A stretch of 64,000 nt of DNA from Rhodopirellula sp. P2 (GCF_028768465.1 NZ_CP118225.1:2337001-2401000); one strand, 5' to 3'; shown: positions 55,742 to 64,000, numbered from the stretch's first letter. Made by a program: numbers and translations. The notes: generated by a model not told the origin, from the sequence alone.

Positions 55742-57730
55742 TCAGCCGCCACGAATGACCGCGTAGATGCTGATCTGCATTCGCGAGAGTTTGTCGATGA
55801 ATGCCTCGATCAACTCAATCGGATCGATGTCTTTCATGTCAGTGGTCTCAATTGCCAAGCAATCCGGTTGGGTTTCGGTGCCAGCGACAGGGTCCAACGA
55901 GATCCATTGGTCGTCGACTTTTGCCACCACCCAGGCGTGATAGACAAAGCGGTTGCCGTCGGGAAGGCGAGCCCGGGTTTGGAATGGCAAGGCGATGTCA
56001 CGGTTGGGGGCAACGTGGTCGGCGGATTGGTACCGAATTCCCAAGGCCATTCGGGAGGGGATCCCCGCGGAACGCAACAGCGCCATCAGCAGAATGGACT
56101 GCTCGGTGCTGTCTGCCGTTGATGAGTCGGCAATTTGGCTGGCCGCACGCATGCCTTGCGACAGCGGTTGGAACGAGAGCAAGGAGTGAACGGTGCGGTT
56201 CATCTCCATCGCTCGTTCTGCCAGCGTGAAATCGGGGCTGTTGGCGGTTGCGTTGGCAATGCGGCGAACCGTGGCGGAGCGATAATCGACCAACGAAGTT
56301 GCGGCCAAGTCAGCGGGGGTGCTCTCGCCTCCGAATTGATCAAAGCGATCGCGAAGCTTGGAAGCTGGAACCGGGGTCCGGGAAACGATCAGCTTTTGCT
56401 GTGCTTGGTCACCGTTGCGGCGAAGGTACTGACGGGGAGCCAGAGCGATCTGATTGTCTTGGTTGTCCGCTGATGGTTCTGGTTCGTTTGCCTCGCCAGG
56501 TGGATCCGCTGCCACGGACTCGGGCGCGGGTGGTTTGGCCCAGATGATTTCGTAGCCGACCTGCTGGAGGTCACCCGCCAACAAACTCGCTTCGGTCTCA
56601 AGCGGTTTGCCCTGCACTTGCAAGGCAATCGGATAGTCTTGGCGGAGGAATTCTTGCCCCAGCAGTTTGTATTGCGAGGCATTGCACCCGTACGAAAATC
56701 GTTGTTCGTTGGCGACGTGGTAGAGCTGGACCTGGCCCTGATCGTCGAACCAATAAACGCTTTCGCGTTGTCGTTGGGGCCCCAGTGACAACAGGCAAGA
56801 TGCTTCCTGCAGCACGACTTCTTGGAATCCCTGCGGTGTCAGGACAGAGGGCGATGCGAGCGAGTTGTGTTGCAGTCGAAGGGTTGCCACTTCCCCCAGG
56901 ATTGGAAGCAAGACATTGGCTTCGCGAATTTCACCTTCTTGCAACGGTTTTCGGCGCAAGGTTTGGTAGACGTGCAGCGGGCCGCCCAAAGGTGAATGGA
57001 TTGGCAGCGTCTTCTTCTTGGTTGCGACCAAGCGGTTGTCAACGAACTGGACTTCGTTGGCGGTGATCTCGATCGTGCGATGTGATTCGATCGGTCCACG
57101 TCGAAACGTGCAGTCCACCTTCTTCAGATTGCCATTGGCATCGTGCCAGAACGTTTGCTGATTGGATTCAAGGATTTGCAACATGCCGCGATAGGTCAGC
57201 CCTTGTTCTTCCAACTCGACCTTGATCTCGTTGTCCGCGGTCCGAGTGGACTTGGCGTGAATGCCGCCCAGAATGGTCGAGCGCAGGCTGTGAATTTGCC
57301 ACGACTCCCATTCGTCGGCGAGTCGGTTTTCGATCGTTCCGGCGGAGGCTTGCGAATGGGGTTTGCCTGAAACGGTTTCGATCGTGTTGGAGGGTGTCTG
57401 GTTGGGCGCGAGGATCTCTGGCATGCCGGATTGCCGCATCGCATCGGCGGCTGACGAGGGCCGCGCTGTGTTGCGTGCCTGGGAGGCAAACGAAGGCGTT
57501 GTTTCGGCCTGCCAAGGAGCAGGCTTTTCAAACGTCTGAATGTCGTATCGATCGGGCAAGTCGCAGCCGCTGGGGAGCAACGCCGCGGTCAGGCATGCCA
57601 GCGTGAACACTTTGCCAACTCGGTTTTTCTCAGCGTTTGAATCGCTGGGAAGAATCGATGAAAAGCCTGGGCAGGGCAAAGTACGAATGAAACGGGCCAA
57701 TGCCCGTCGGGATGCTGTTCGATCCATCAT
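55742..57730 (-). CDS. Transglutaminase-like lipoprotein with Ser at the catalytic Cys position
   Basis: 662 residues. After about 42 hydrophilic residues, a hydrophobic segment ends LLPSGC, a lipobox. A large middle region (about 130-400) has no motif I know. The C-terminal transglutaminase-like core has STEQSILLMALLRSAGIPSRMALG, in which Ser541 takes the place of the Cys in the usual DCTEHA-type block, then YHAWVV (His598) and SLDPVAG (Asp613). The His/Asp pair is thus kept but the nucleophile is not a Cys. It is anchored in a membrane facing the periplasm or wall. The frame is intact. Confidence 0.8.
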   Translation of the reverse strand: MMDRTASRRALARFIRTLPCPGFSSILPSDSNAEKNRVGKVFTLACLTAALLPSGCDLPDRYDIQTFEKPAPWQAETTPSFASQARNTARPSSAADAMRQSGMPEILAPNQTPSNTIETVSGKPHSQASAGTIENRLADEWESWQIHSLRSTILGGIHAKSTRTADNEIKVELEEQGLTYRGMLQILESNQQTFWHDANGNLKKVDCTFRRGPIESHRTIEITANEVQFVDNRLVATKKKTLPIHSPLGGPLHVYQTLRRKPLQEGEIREANVLLPILGEVATLRLQHNSLASPSVLTPQGFQEVVLQEASCLLSLGPQRQRESVYWFDDQGQVQLYHVANEQRFSYGCNASQYKLLGQEFLRQDYPIALQVQGKPLETEASLLAGDLQQVGYEIIWAKPPAPESVAADPPGEANEPEPSADNQDNQIALAPRQYLRRNGDQAQQKLIVSRTPVPASKLRDRFDQFGGESTPADLAATSLVDYRSATVRRIANATANSPDFTLAERAMEMNRTVHSLLSFQPLSQGMRAASQIADSSTADSTEQSILLMALLRSAGIPSRMALGIRYQSADHVAPNRDIALPFQTRARLPDGNRFVYHAWVVAKVDDQWISLDPVAGTETQPDCLAIETTDMKDIDPIELIEAFIDKLSRMQISIYAVIRGG

Positions 57731-58096
57731 GAACCAGCCGCTCGAAAGCGTCTTCAGAGAAGCGTTTTTGAAAAAGGCGGCGCGCGGCCCCCGCTAACGT
57801 CTCAATGTCGACTCCTAGGCGTGCGTGTCAACCTCTTTCGCAGGGATCTGGGCGAACCAGAACACCGCTTGTGGTGAGTTGGGAGAAACGATTGTTCGGA
57901 TTATGACGGTGGAAACGCTTGGAAGGCCGTCTTGCGGGCCATTCAGCGAGTTTTGAGCGGTTCTGGGACAGTTGCGGGGTCTTGGCCCAGACATGACCTA
58001 GCTTTGTGTGTTCACCAGTCGCAGCGGTGAACCGGCTCAGGCAATCTTTTCCACCCTGGTGTCGTCATCACACACGCGTCGAAAATTACCAATCAA
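57731..58096. other. Divergent intergenic region
   Basis: This 366-bp gap separates the transglutaminase-like gene from the 236-residue unknown gene. It must hold both promoters. No gene, operator or hairpin stands out. Confidence 0.4.
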
Positions 58097-58807
58097 ATGG
58101 GCTTTCTCAAACGCATCCTTCGTCCGACGGCACAGGACGACGCGATTCCAACATCCGCACCTGGCAGTTTCGAACGTCTCTCGGACGAAGAACTGCAGGT
58201 TCACATGGGGATCAAAACCTATGGGATGTTCGAATTGACCGACGCCATCCGACCTTCCTACGACGTCCAGATTTCTCCCAGTCAGGGATTTCGGTACGAC
58301 AAGTACGTGGACGAATCCAACGGATCCACCACGCCGGTCATCATGGCCGCCGCATCCAAACCTGTTTTGATGGATGTGTTCCTGGATCTGATCGATCAAC
58401 TGGGAACCGTGGTCGATGTGGTGTTGGAAACCAGCCATCACAGTTCTTCGCAACACGAAGACCTGTACCGCGAGCACATCGATGTTCCCGTGCTGAAAAG
58501 CATCTTGATGGAATTCGAAGACGTGCTGCTCAACGATGGCTGCACTGGAATCGCGATCATCAACACAGCCAAGCAACAGGAAGTCCAACTGGACGAACAC
58601 AAACTGTTGATTGCCTACGGAACGCCACTGGATGGATTCCGTCAAGCGTTGATCAATTCGGACGTGTATCCGGATGACTCGATCAAATTCATCACCGAAG
58701 CAGAACACGTGCACAGCAGCAGCGAACGCTTGTACGACAAGTTCCAGCAGTTCAAAACACGCCTGGGCGTCGAAGACGAACACGAGCCCGAATGCGGTGC
58801 ATGGTGA
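58097..58807 (+). CDS. Conserved-looking cytoplasmic protein of unknown function
   Basis: 236 residues, intact, ATG start. No family was recognised. It is acidic, has no signal or membrane helix, and looks like a mixed alpha/beta domain: TTPVIMAAASKPVLMDVFLD, VVDVVLETSHHSS, GIAIINTAKQQEVQLDEHK, LLIAYGT. A C-terminal His/Glu-rich end (EDEHEPECGAW) could bind metal. It is convergent with the sugar kinase 24 bp away, with no functional hint from context. Confidence 0.7.
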   Translation: MGFLKRILRPTAQDDAIPTSAPGSFERLSDEELQVHMGIKTYGMFELTDAIRPSYDVQISPSQGFRYDKYVDESNGSTTPVIMAAASKPVLMDVFLDLIDQLGTVVDVVLETSHHSSSQHEDLYREHIDVPVLKSILMEFEDVLLNDGCTGIAIINTAKQQEVQLDEHKLLIAYGTPLDGFRQALINSDVYPDDSIKFITEAEHVHSSSERLYDKFQQFKTRLGVEDEHEPECGAW

Positions 58808-58831
58808 TCGACGAGGCTCGCTGATTCTGTT

Positions 58832-59800
58832 TCAGTGAGTTGTGGTCAATCCGACTGCGATCACCAGCGTACCTACGACTGATTCAGGAATTGCACGGAA
58901 AGTGGTTTCCGTTCCAGTTCGAGCCAGCTTGTCACGGACGCTTTGTGTGAACGCGGGTTGATGAATCAGCACGCTGCCGGTTCCAGCCAACGCGCACGGA
59001 TGGTTTGACATGCCAAGGCGATCGACCAGCGTGTGCACCATCTCGGCGAGATCCGTCGAAGCTTGATCAAGGATCTGCATCGCGACCGGATCGCCAGAGC
59101 TTGCGACCTCGAAAACGAGTGGTGCAAGCGAGGCGATCGCGACTCGGTTGTTCGAGTCGGTGTAGAGGATGGGAATCAATTCACTGGCCGTTGTGATCCC
59201 GTGGTGTTCCAGCAAACGCTGGTGCAGTTGTGTGGTGGGGCCACGCCCATCGTCGGCGCGAACGGCAGCACGCAGAGCCGAGAGAGAAATCTGATAGCCA
59301 CTGCCTTCATCGCCCAGCAAGCTTCCCCATCCGCCGCATCTCGCTGTCTGGCCCTCGGCGTTCCGGCCCAGTGCCAACGACCCGGTGCCCGCGATCAAGG
59401 CGATGCCGATCCCATCTTCCGCGGCGGCATACAGGACTGGCAATGCGTCATCGACGACCGCCAGGCGGTTCGCCAGTTGACGTTGATTCGCCCATGACCG
59501 AATCCGTTGTTGTTCGGTGTTTCGACCGGCACCGGCGAGCGCCAAACAGGCACGGTCCACAGGGACTCGGGGGATTTCTGCATCGGCAAAGGCATCCTCG
59601 ACTGCCCGATCCAAGTTGCCCAGCGCGGTTTCAAAGCCGACGCGACGGACATTGGAGGAACCCGCGCGTCCACGACCAATCGTTTCGATTGTGTTGGAAA
59701 TCGCGGTGCGATGATCGGTGAAGTCACACCGCGCCAGCCACGCGACGGTTTTGGTACCGCCCCCGTCGATTCCCAGCACGAGTCCGGTGGGCGTGTTCAT
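58832..59800 (-). CDS. BadF/BadG-type sugar kinase (N-acetylglucosamine/N-acetylmuramate kinase-like)
   Basis: 322 residues of the ASKHA fold. Phosphate 1 motif is GIDGGGTKT (10-18), phosphate 2 is AGTGSLALG, and GGWGSLLGDEGSGY is the typical BadF-type loop. The family includes MurK of Clostridium, which phosphorylates MurNAc and GlcNAc at C6. The start ATG overlaps the murQ TGA by 4 bp (ATGA), so the two are translated together. Coupling to the MurNAc-6-phosphate etherase strongly suggests MurNAc as a substrate; that is inference. Confidence 0.87.
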   Translation of the reverse strand: MNTPTGLVLGIDGGGTKTVAWLARCDFTDHRTAISNTIETIGRGRAGSSNVRRVGFETALGNLDRAVEDAFADAEIPRVPVDRACLALAGAGRNTEQQRIRSWANQRQLANRLAVVDDALPVLYAAAEDGIGIALIAGTGSLALGRNAEGQTARCGGWGSLLGDEGSGYQISLSALRAAVRADDGRGPTTQLHQRLLEHHGITTASELIPILYTDSNNRVAIASLAPLVFEVASSGDPVAMQILDQASTDLAEMVHTLVDRLGMSNHPCALAGTGSVLIHQPAFTQSVRDKLARTGTETTFRAIPESVVGTLVIAVGLTTTH

Positions 59801-60696
59801 TCCGGGGAAGACACTCGCAAGCGACTCAGGTGCCCATCCACGCCAGCCAACTGTCGTCGCGCCGTTTGTGGGGAGACGTCACGCATGTGAACGACGATGG
59901 CTGTTTTGACTTCGCCCTCACATCGGTGCAGCAATTGTTCAGCTTGCTCAATTGGGATCCCCACGATCTCGGAAAGCATTTGCCGCGATCTTGCGACCAG
60001 CTTTTCGTTGGTTGCGCGGACGTCGACCATGCGATTGCCGTACGTCTTGCCGATCCGAATCATGGCTCCGGTCGTCAACATGTTGAGCACCATCTTGGTG
60101 GCCGTTCCCGCTTTCAACCGGGTGGATCCGCTGACCACTTCCGGACCCACCACCGGTGCGATCATGATTTGGGAGAGCGGTCGCAATTGGCAGTTTGGAT
60201 TGCAACTCAGTCCCACCGTCACAGCGCCAACGGATCGGGCGTATTGCAATCCGCCGATGACGTAGGGGGTCCGTCCGCTGGTGGCGATGCCCACCAACAC
60301 ATCGTTGTCGGACAGCTTGATTTCAGCCAAGTCACGCTTCGCAAATTCCGGATGGTCTTCGGCCCCTTCAATCGCACGGGTCAGAGCCTCGGGGCCTCCG
60401 GCGATCACACCAACGACCATTTCAGGCGGCGTTCGGAACGTCGGTGGGCATTCGCTGGCGTCCAGCACTCCCAAGCGACCGGACGTGCCAGCACCCAGAT
60501 AAACCAATCGCCCGTTGGAGCGGAATTTGTCCGCGATCACGTCCACCGCCTCCGCAATCCTTTCGGCCTGCGTGTTCACGGCGGCCGCGATCAGTGCGTC
60601 TTGTTGGTTGATCAACTGAACAATTTGCAACGCCGACAAAGAATCGATCTGGGCAGATGCCGGGTTGCTGGCTTCCGTGGTCAATTGATTCAGCAT
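59797..60696 (-). CDS. murQ: N-acetylmuramic acid 6-phosphate etherase
   Basis: 299 residues from the ATG at 60696; the frame is open further upstream to 61458 but that part is antisense to the symporter. The SIS-fold signature is exact: LGAGTSGRLGVLDASECPPT with the catalytic-type Glu82, then GIATSGRTPYV and GSTRLKAGTATKMVLN. It splits the lactyl ether of MurNAc-6-phosphate to give GlcNAc-6-phosphate and lactate. First gene of a murQ-kinase pair, divergent from the symporter. Confidence 0.95.
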   Translation of the reverse strand: MLNQLTTEASNPASAQIDSLSALQIVQLINQQDALIAAAVNTQAERIAEAVDVIADKFRSNGRLVYLGAGTSGRLGVLDASECPPTFRTPPEMVVGVIAGGPEALTRAIEGAEDHPEFAKRDLAEIKLSDNDVLVGIATSGRTPYVIGGLQYARSVGAVTVGLSCNPNCQLRPLSQIMIAPVVGPEVVSGSTRLKAGTATKMVLNMLTTGAMIRIGKTYGNRMVDVRATNEKLVARSRQMLSEIVGIPIEQAEQLLHRCEGEVKTAIVVHMRDVSPQTARRQLAGVDGHLSRLRVSSPE

Positions 60697-60831
60697 GGTG
60701 GATGGTTTCGCATGTGTGATTTCCCTGACCGCAACAAAACTGATCGCATCAAAATACAGTAAGGTAGCCGCACCGGTCAGGCGAGGCGGATTCACGGCAC
60801 AAAATCGACTACAGCACACGAGACTCGACAC
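60697..60831. promoter_or_regulatory. Divergent promoter region of the MurNAc salvage units
   Basis: These 135 bp separate murQ from the symporter gene and must drive both directions. An A+T-rich patch (GATCGCATCAAAATACAGTAAGG, about 60748-60770) is a plausible promoter core. No clear operator palindrome was found. Confidence 0.4.
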
Positions 60832-62355
60832 TTGGCTATCAGCTCCTTTGACCTTGCCGTTCTGGTCATCTACATGCTCGCGATGGTTGGCTTTGGTCTC
60901 TGGGTCGGACGGGACCAGAAGGACTTGGCCGGTTACTTGCTGGGCGGACGTGACATGCCCTGGTGGTCGATCTTGGGGTCGATCGTCGCAACGGAAACCA
61001 GCACCGCGACTTTTTTGAGCGTGCCCGGGATCGCGTTTGCGGTCGACGGTGACATGCGGTTTCTGCAGTTGGGAATGGGGTTGGTCATTGGCCGCTTGAT
61101 CGTGGCGGTCGTGTTGGTGCCCCTGTTTCGCCGCGGTGAAATCTACTCGGCCTATGAAATTCTGGCGACGCGGTTTGGTGACTCCAGCAAACGGTTTGCA
61201 TCGTTGTTGTTCTTGGTCACCCGGAATTTGGGCGACGGTTTGCGGCTGTTCTTGGCCGGCATCGCGTTGGAGAAGGTGCTCAGCGTTGACCTTGTCAGCT
61301 GCATTGTGATCTTGGGGGCCTTCACGATCGTCTACACGTTCTTTGGTGGAATCAAAGCTGTGATCTGGAGCGACTGCATTCAGTTGGTCGTTTACATGGT
61401 CGGTGGGGTGCTGTCGTTGCTGATCCTGGTCCACTATTTCCCGGGTGGTTGGCAGCAACTGGTCGAGTTCGGCCAGGAGACCGGGCGTTTTCAGGTCTTC
61501 GATTTTCGCTGGCGATCAACCGGCACGTTCAGTGTGCTGACGGAACCGTTCACGTTCTGGTCGGGAGTCATCGGCGGTGCGGTGTTGACGCTGGGGACAC
61601 ACGGGACCGATCAAATGATTGTCCAACGTTACCTGGCCGCGCGGAGCACCTTGGATGCACAGCGTGCCGTGGTTGCCAGCGGCGTGGTCGTGCTGATCCA
61701 GTTCGCTTTGTTCTTGTTGCTGGGGGTTGCTTTGGCTGGCTTCTACTCGCAGATTCATCCGCGGGCGTTTGACCACAATGACGAGGTGTTTGCCGCGTTC
61801 ATCGTGGACTACCTGCCGGTTGGCTTGGTCGGCATCACCTTGGCAGCTGTGTTTGCAGCAGCCATGTCCACGTTGTCCAGTTCGTTGAATTCCTCAGCGT
61901 CTGCGGCGGTCTCGGATTTCTATCGACCTTGGTTGCGTTCTCGGAGCAATGGCTCGGCGCACAAGGATGCCGACGATGAAATGTCTGGCAGTGACGCGTC
62001 CGGCAACCTGCTTCGAGTCAGCCGCCGACTGACCGTTGTTTTTGGTGTGATCCAGATCGCGATTGGCATCGGTGCGAGCTACCTTTCGAGCAGTGTCATC
62101 AGCGATGCACTCGCGATCGCGGGCTTCACCGCGGGGATCTTGTTGGGCGTGTTCCTGCTCGGGATCTTGACCGCGTCAGCCCACCAACGCGGTGCCCTGG
62201 TCGGGATGGTGACCGGCATGGCTGTGCTCACCGCGATCAAGTTTGCGACGTCCGTCGCGTGGCCATGGTTGGCGATCATCGGCTCGCTCACCACCTTCGG
62301 TTCAGGGTACATTGCCAGTCGCTTGATTCCTGCGGGGCAGCAACCGGATGATTGA
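60832..62355 (+). CDS. Sodium:solute symporter (SSS family)
   Basis: 507 residues starting at TTG 60832; the first ATG in frame lies inside the first membrane helix, so a non-ATG start is likely. About 13 helices. GGRDMPWWSILGSIVATET matches the sodium-binding first helices of the family, and LSSSLNSSASAAVSDFY is the later SSS signature. It should import a small solute with Na+. The place between murQ and a NamZ-type gene suggests MurNAc, a GlcNAc-MurNAc sugar or another wall fragment. Confidence 0.88.
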   Translation: MAISSFDLAVLVIYMLAMVGFGLWVGRDQKDLAGYLLGGRDMPWWSILGSIVATETSTATFLSVPGIAFAVDGDMRFLQLGMGLVIGRLIVAVVLVPLFRRGEIYSAYEILATRFGDSSKRFASLLFLVTRNLGDGLRLFLAGIALEKVLSVDLVSCIVILGAFTIVYTFFGGIKAVIWSDCIQLVVYMVGGVLSLLILVHYFPGGWQQLVEFGQETGRFQVFDFRWRSTGTFSVLTEPFTFWSGVIGGAVLTLGTHGTDQMIVQRYLAARSTLDAQRAVVASGVVVLIQFALFLLLGVALAGFYSQIHPRAFDHNDEVFAAFIVDYLPVGLVGITLAAVFAAAMSTLSSSLNSSASAAVSDFYRPWLRSRSNGSAHKDADDEMSGSDASGNLLRVSRRLTVVFGVIQIAIGIGASYLSSSVISDALAIAGFTAGILLGVFLLGILTASAHQRGALVGMVTGMAVLTAIKFATSVAWPWLAIIGSLTTFGSGYIASRLIPAGQQPDD

Positions 62356-62463
62356 AACACTTCCGCAATGGATTTCAGCGAGAGATCAAAGGTGATCGTT
62401 CGGTCGCGAGCCGGGGTATGATTGGCAGTGCTTTCCAAAACTCACGCTCACTCTCAAACGATC

Positions 62464-63669
62464 ATGCCTCACTCGTTCTTTGCCATTTTTCTGTTGGCGA
62501 TCACGCTTGGTTTCGTTCCTGCAAACGCCGCCACTGCTCAAGTGCTGGCCGGGATCGATGTCTTGCAGCGAGATGATTTTGCGGCCTTGGCGGGACGCAA
62601 GGTGGGGCTGATCACGAATCACACAGGCACGAATTTGGCCGGTGTGTCGACGGTTCAGTTGCTGCACGCTTCAAAGGACGTGAATCTGGTGGCACTGTTC
62701 AGCCCCGAACATGGGTTTGTGGGCCAACTGGATCAAGCCAATATCGACGACCAACAAGATGCGTTGACCGGATTGAAGGTCCACAGTCTGTACGGCAAAA
62801 CGCGAGTTCCGACAGCGGAGATGCTGGAAGGCATCGACACGCTGGTCTTTGATATTCAGGACATCGGCGTTCGCTTCTACACCTACATCTCGACGATGGG
62901 GGGCGCGATGAAGGCGGCGGCCGAAAATGAGATTCGGTTTGTTGTTTTGGATCGGCCCAATCCAATCAACGGGACCGCCGTGCAAGGTCCGGTGACCGAT
63001 GCGGGCAGCGAATCGTTCATCGCTTACCACCGCATTCCCGTCCGGCATGGGATGACGATTGGTGAGCTGGCGAAAATGTTCCAAGCGGAATGGGAACTCG
63101 ACCTGGATCTGCAAGTCATTCCGATGGAGGGTTGGGAAGGACGCCCCGGGTTTGATCAAACCGGACGGATGTGGATCAATCCGTCACCCAACATGCGCAG
63201 TCTCAACGCGGCCTACCTTTATCCGGCGATCGGATTGTGGGAGACAACCAACTTGTCCGTGGGCCGGGGAACGGACACGCCGTTTGAACACTTCGGTGCT
63301 CCCTGGATCGACGCGTTGGAACTGGCCCGTGAACTGAATGCACAGGGTTTGAGCGGGGTGCGATTTGTCCCGATCGAGTTCACTCCGAACGCCAGCAAAT
63401 TTGCCAGTGAAAAGTGTGGCGGAGTGAACGTGATCCTGACTCAGCGGGCTGAGTTCGATCCGTTGCAAACCTCGCTAACCATTGCCGTGACGTTGAGGAA
63501 ACTGGCTCCCGATGATTGGAATACGAAGTCACTGAACCGTTTGTTGGTCAGCCAGAAAACAGCGGAAGGAATCCTGGGCGGTCACTCGGTGGAGCAGTTG
63601 CAGGCGGCCTACCAAGAAGAGTTGGAAGAGTTTCAAACTCGCCGAGCGAAGTACCTGATGTACCGCTGA
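62464..63669 (+). CDS. NamZ-type exo-N-acetylmuramidase (DUF1343)
   Basis: 401 residues from the ATG at 62464. A signal peptide ends ANAATAQ (about residue 22-26). DUF1343 blocks are GRKVGLITNHTGTN, ALFSPEHGFVG, DTLVFDIQDIGVRFYTYIST, LDRPNPINGTAVQGP and GLWETTNLSVGRGTDTPFEH. The family is known from Bacillus NamZ (GH171), which releases MurNAc from the non-reducing end of wall fragments. It is exported, so it would feed the symporter encoded 108 bp upstream. The activity is inferred from the family. Confidence 0.88.
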   Translation: MPHSFFAIFLLAITLGFVPANAATAQVLAGIDVLQRDDFAALAGRKVGLITNHTGTNLAGVSTVQLLHASKDVNLVALFSPEHGFVGQLDQANIDDQQDALTGLKVHSLYGKTRVPTAEMLEGIDTLVFDIQDIGVRFYTYISTMGGAMKAAAENEIRFVVLDRPNPINGTAVQGPVTDAGSESFIAYHRIPVRHGMTIGELAKMFQAEWELDLDLQVIPMEGWEGRPGFDQTGRMWINPSPNMRSLNAAYLYPAIGLWETTNLSVGRGTDTPFEHFGAPWIDALELARELNAQGLSGVRFVPIEFTPNASKFASEKCGGVNVILTQRAEFDPLQTSLTIAVTLRKLAPDDWNTKSLNRLLVSQKTAEGILGGHSVEQLQAAYQEELEEFQTRRAKYLMYR

Positions 63670-64000
63670 TGTCCTCCGAATCGATCCAGACACGTATGAC
63701 CTCATCAGATGATTCGAAGCTGTCGTCCAGTTGGCTCACGCGGTTGTTGACCCCGCGAAATTTGGCGGTGTTTGTCTTTCTCGTCTTGCCGCTATCGCTG
63801 ATCTTTCTGGTGCTGGCTTGGTGGTTCGCTCGCCAGAACATGGCGACTCAGGAACTGGCCGACCGCAAAAATGATTTGCTGGCCAGCGGTTTGCCAATTG
63901 ATGCGGAGTCGTTGCTGGACTACCGCCGAGAGCGGATTGATTCATCGCGTAGCCAGGAATGGCAACGCATCCTCGATGAGATCGAATCGGACGCGTTCCA
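63669..64000 (+). CDS. Single-pass membrane protein, N-terminal part (cut by window end)
   Basis: The ATG at 63669 overlaps the stop of the NamZ-like gene (TGATG), and the frame stays open to the window end (about 110 residues). A polar start of about 30 residues is followed by one strong helix (about 32-55, NLAVFVFLVLPLSLIFLVLAW) and a charged, helical region. No domain is recognised in the visible part. Tight coupling makes it a candidate part of the MurNAc unit. Confidence 0.75.
   Translation, partial: MSSESIQTRMTSSDDSKLSSSWLTRLLTPRNLAVFVFLVLPLSLIFLVLAWWFARQNMATQELADRKNDLLASGLPIDAESLLDYRRERIDSSRSQEWQRILDEIESDAF

Noticed and set aside
60697-61458. N-terminal extension of murQ to 553 residues
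   Set aside because: MurQ normally starts at the ATG at 60696 with about 300 residues, and the extension is antisense to the symporter.

Overview
The window looks like chromosome of a planctomycete of the Pirellulaceae, most likely Rhodopirellula or a close relative. The basis is the gene mix rather than any marker gene: a secreted Cys-x-Pro-x-Arg sulfatase, two large PQQ-type beta-propeller proteins, a DUF1343 protein, a Cys-rich exported protein of the kind expected in planctomycete protein walls, an AP2-domain protein, a pyrophosphate-type phosphofructokinase, moderately high G+C with long antisense open frames, and many short hairpin repeats between genes. No rRNA, tRNA, CRISPR array, insertion sequence or prophage was recognised.

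Layout. 1-6.8 kb: an AP2 protein cut by the window edge, a secreted PHP-domain protein, a TolC-like lipoprotein, a hairpin-repeat array and gltX. 6.86-14.2 kb (minus strand): a complete YbhGFSR-type ABC-2 exporter (outer-membrane factor, adaptor, double ATPase, two permeases). 14.5-22.9 kb: a small STAS-like protein, a zinc alcohol dehydrogenase, glycogen phosphorylase, a Rieske protein and a fused M16 peptidase. 23.1-28.5 kb: a glycine cleavage operon gcvT-gcvH-gcvPA-gcvPB followed by a LipM-like octanoyl/lipoyl transferase. 28.7-37.8 kb: membrane protein, thiD with an NtrC-type regulator, an extended CsrA, a DUF374 acyltransferase, PPi-phosphofructokinase and mutM. 38-43.4 kb: acyltransferase-3, class V aminotransferase, alpha/beta hydrolase, sulfatase. 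43.4-46 kb: a four-gene TadE/TadG-like cluster. 46.2-54 kb: PhyH dioxygenase, metF, two PQQ propeller proteins, a cupin.

The last 10 kb is the most unusual part. A Cys-rich exported repeat protein (54.6-55.5 kb) faces a transglutaminase-like lipoprotein (55.7-57.7 kb) whose catalytic Cys position is Ser. The two share a bidirectional terminator and are separated by a 15-bp tandem array that is in frame with the lipoprotein gene beyond its TGA. At 58.8-64 kb, two divergent units together encode what reads as a MurNAc (peptidoglycan sugar) salvage route: a NamZ-type exo-muramidase, a sodium:solute symporter, a BadF-type sugar kinase and the MurQ etherase, plus an unidentified membrane protein cut by the window end.
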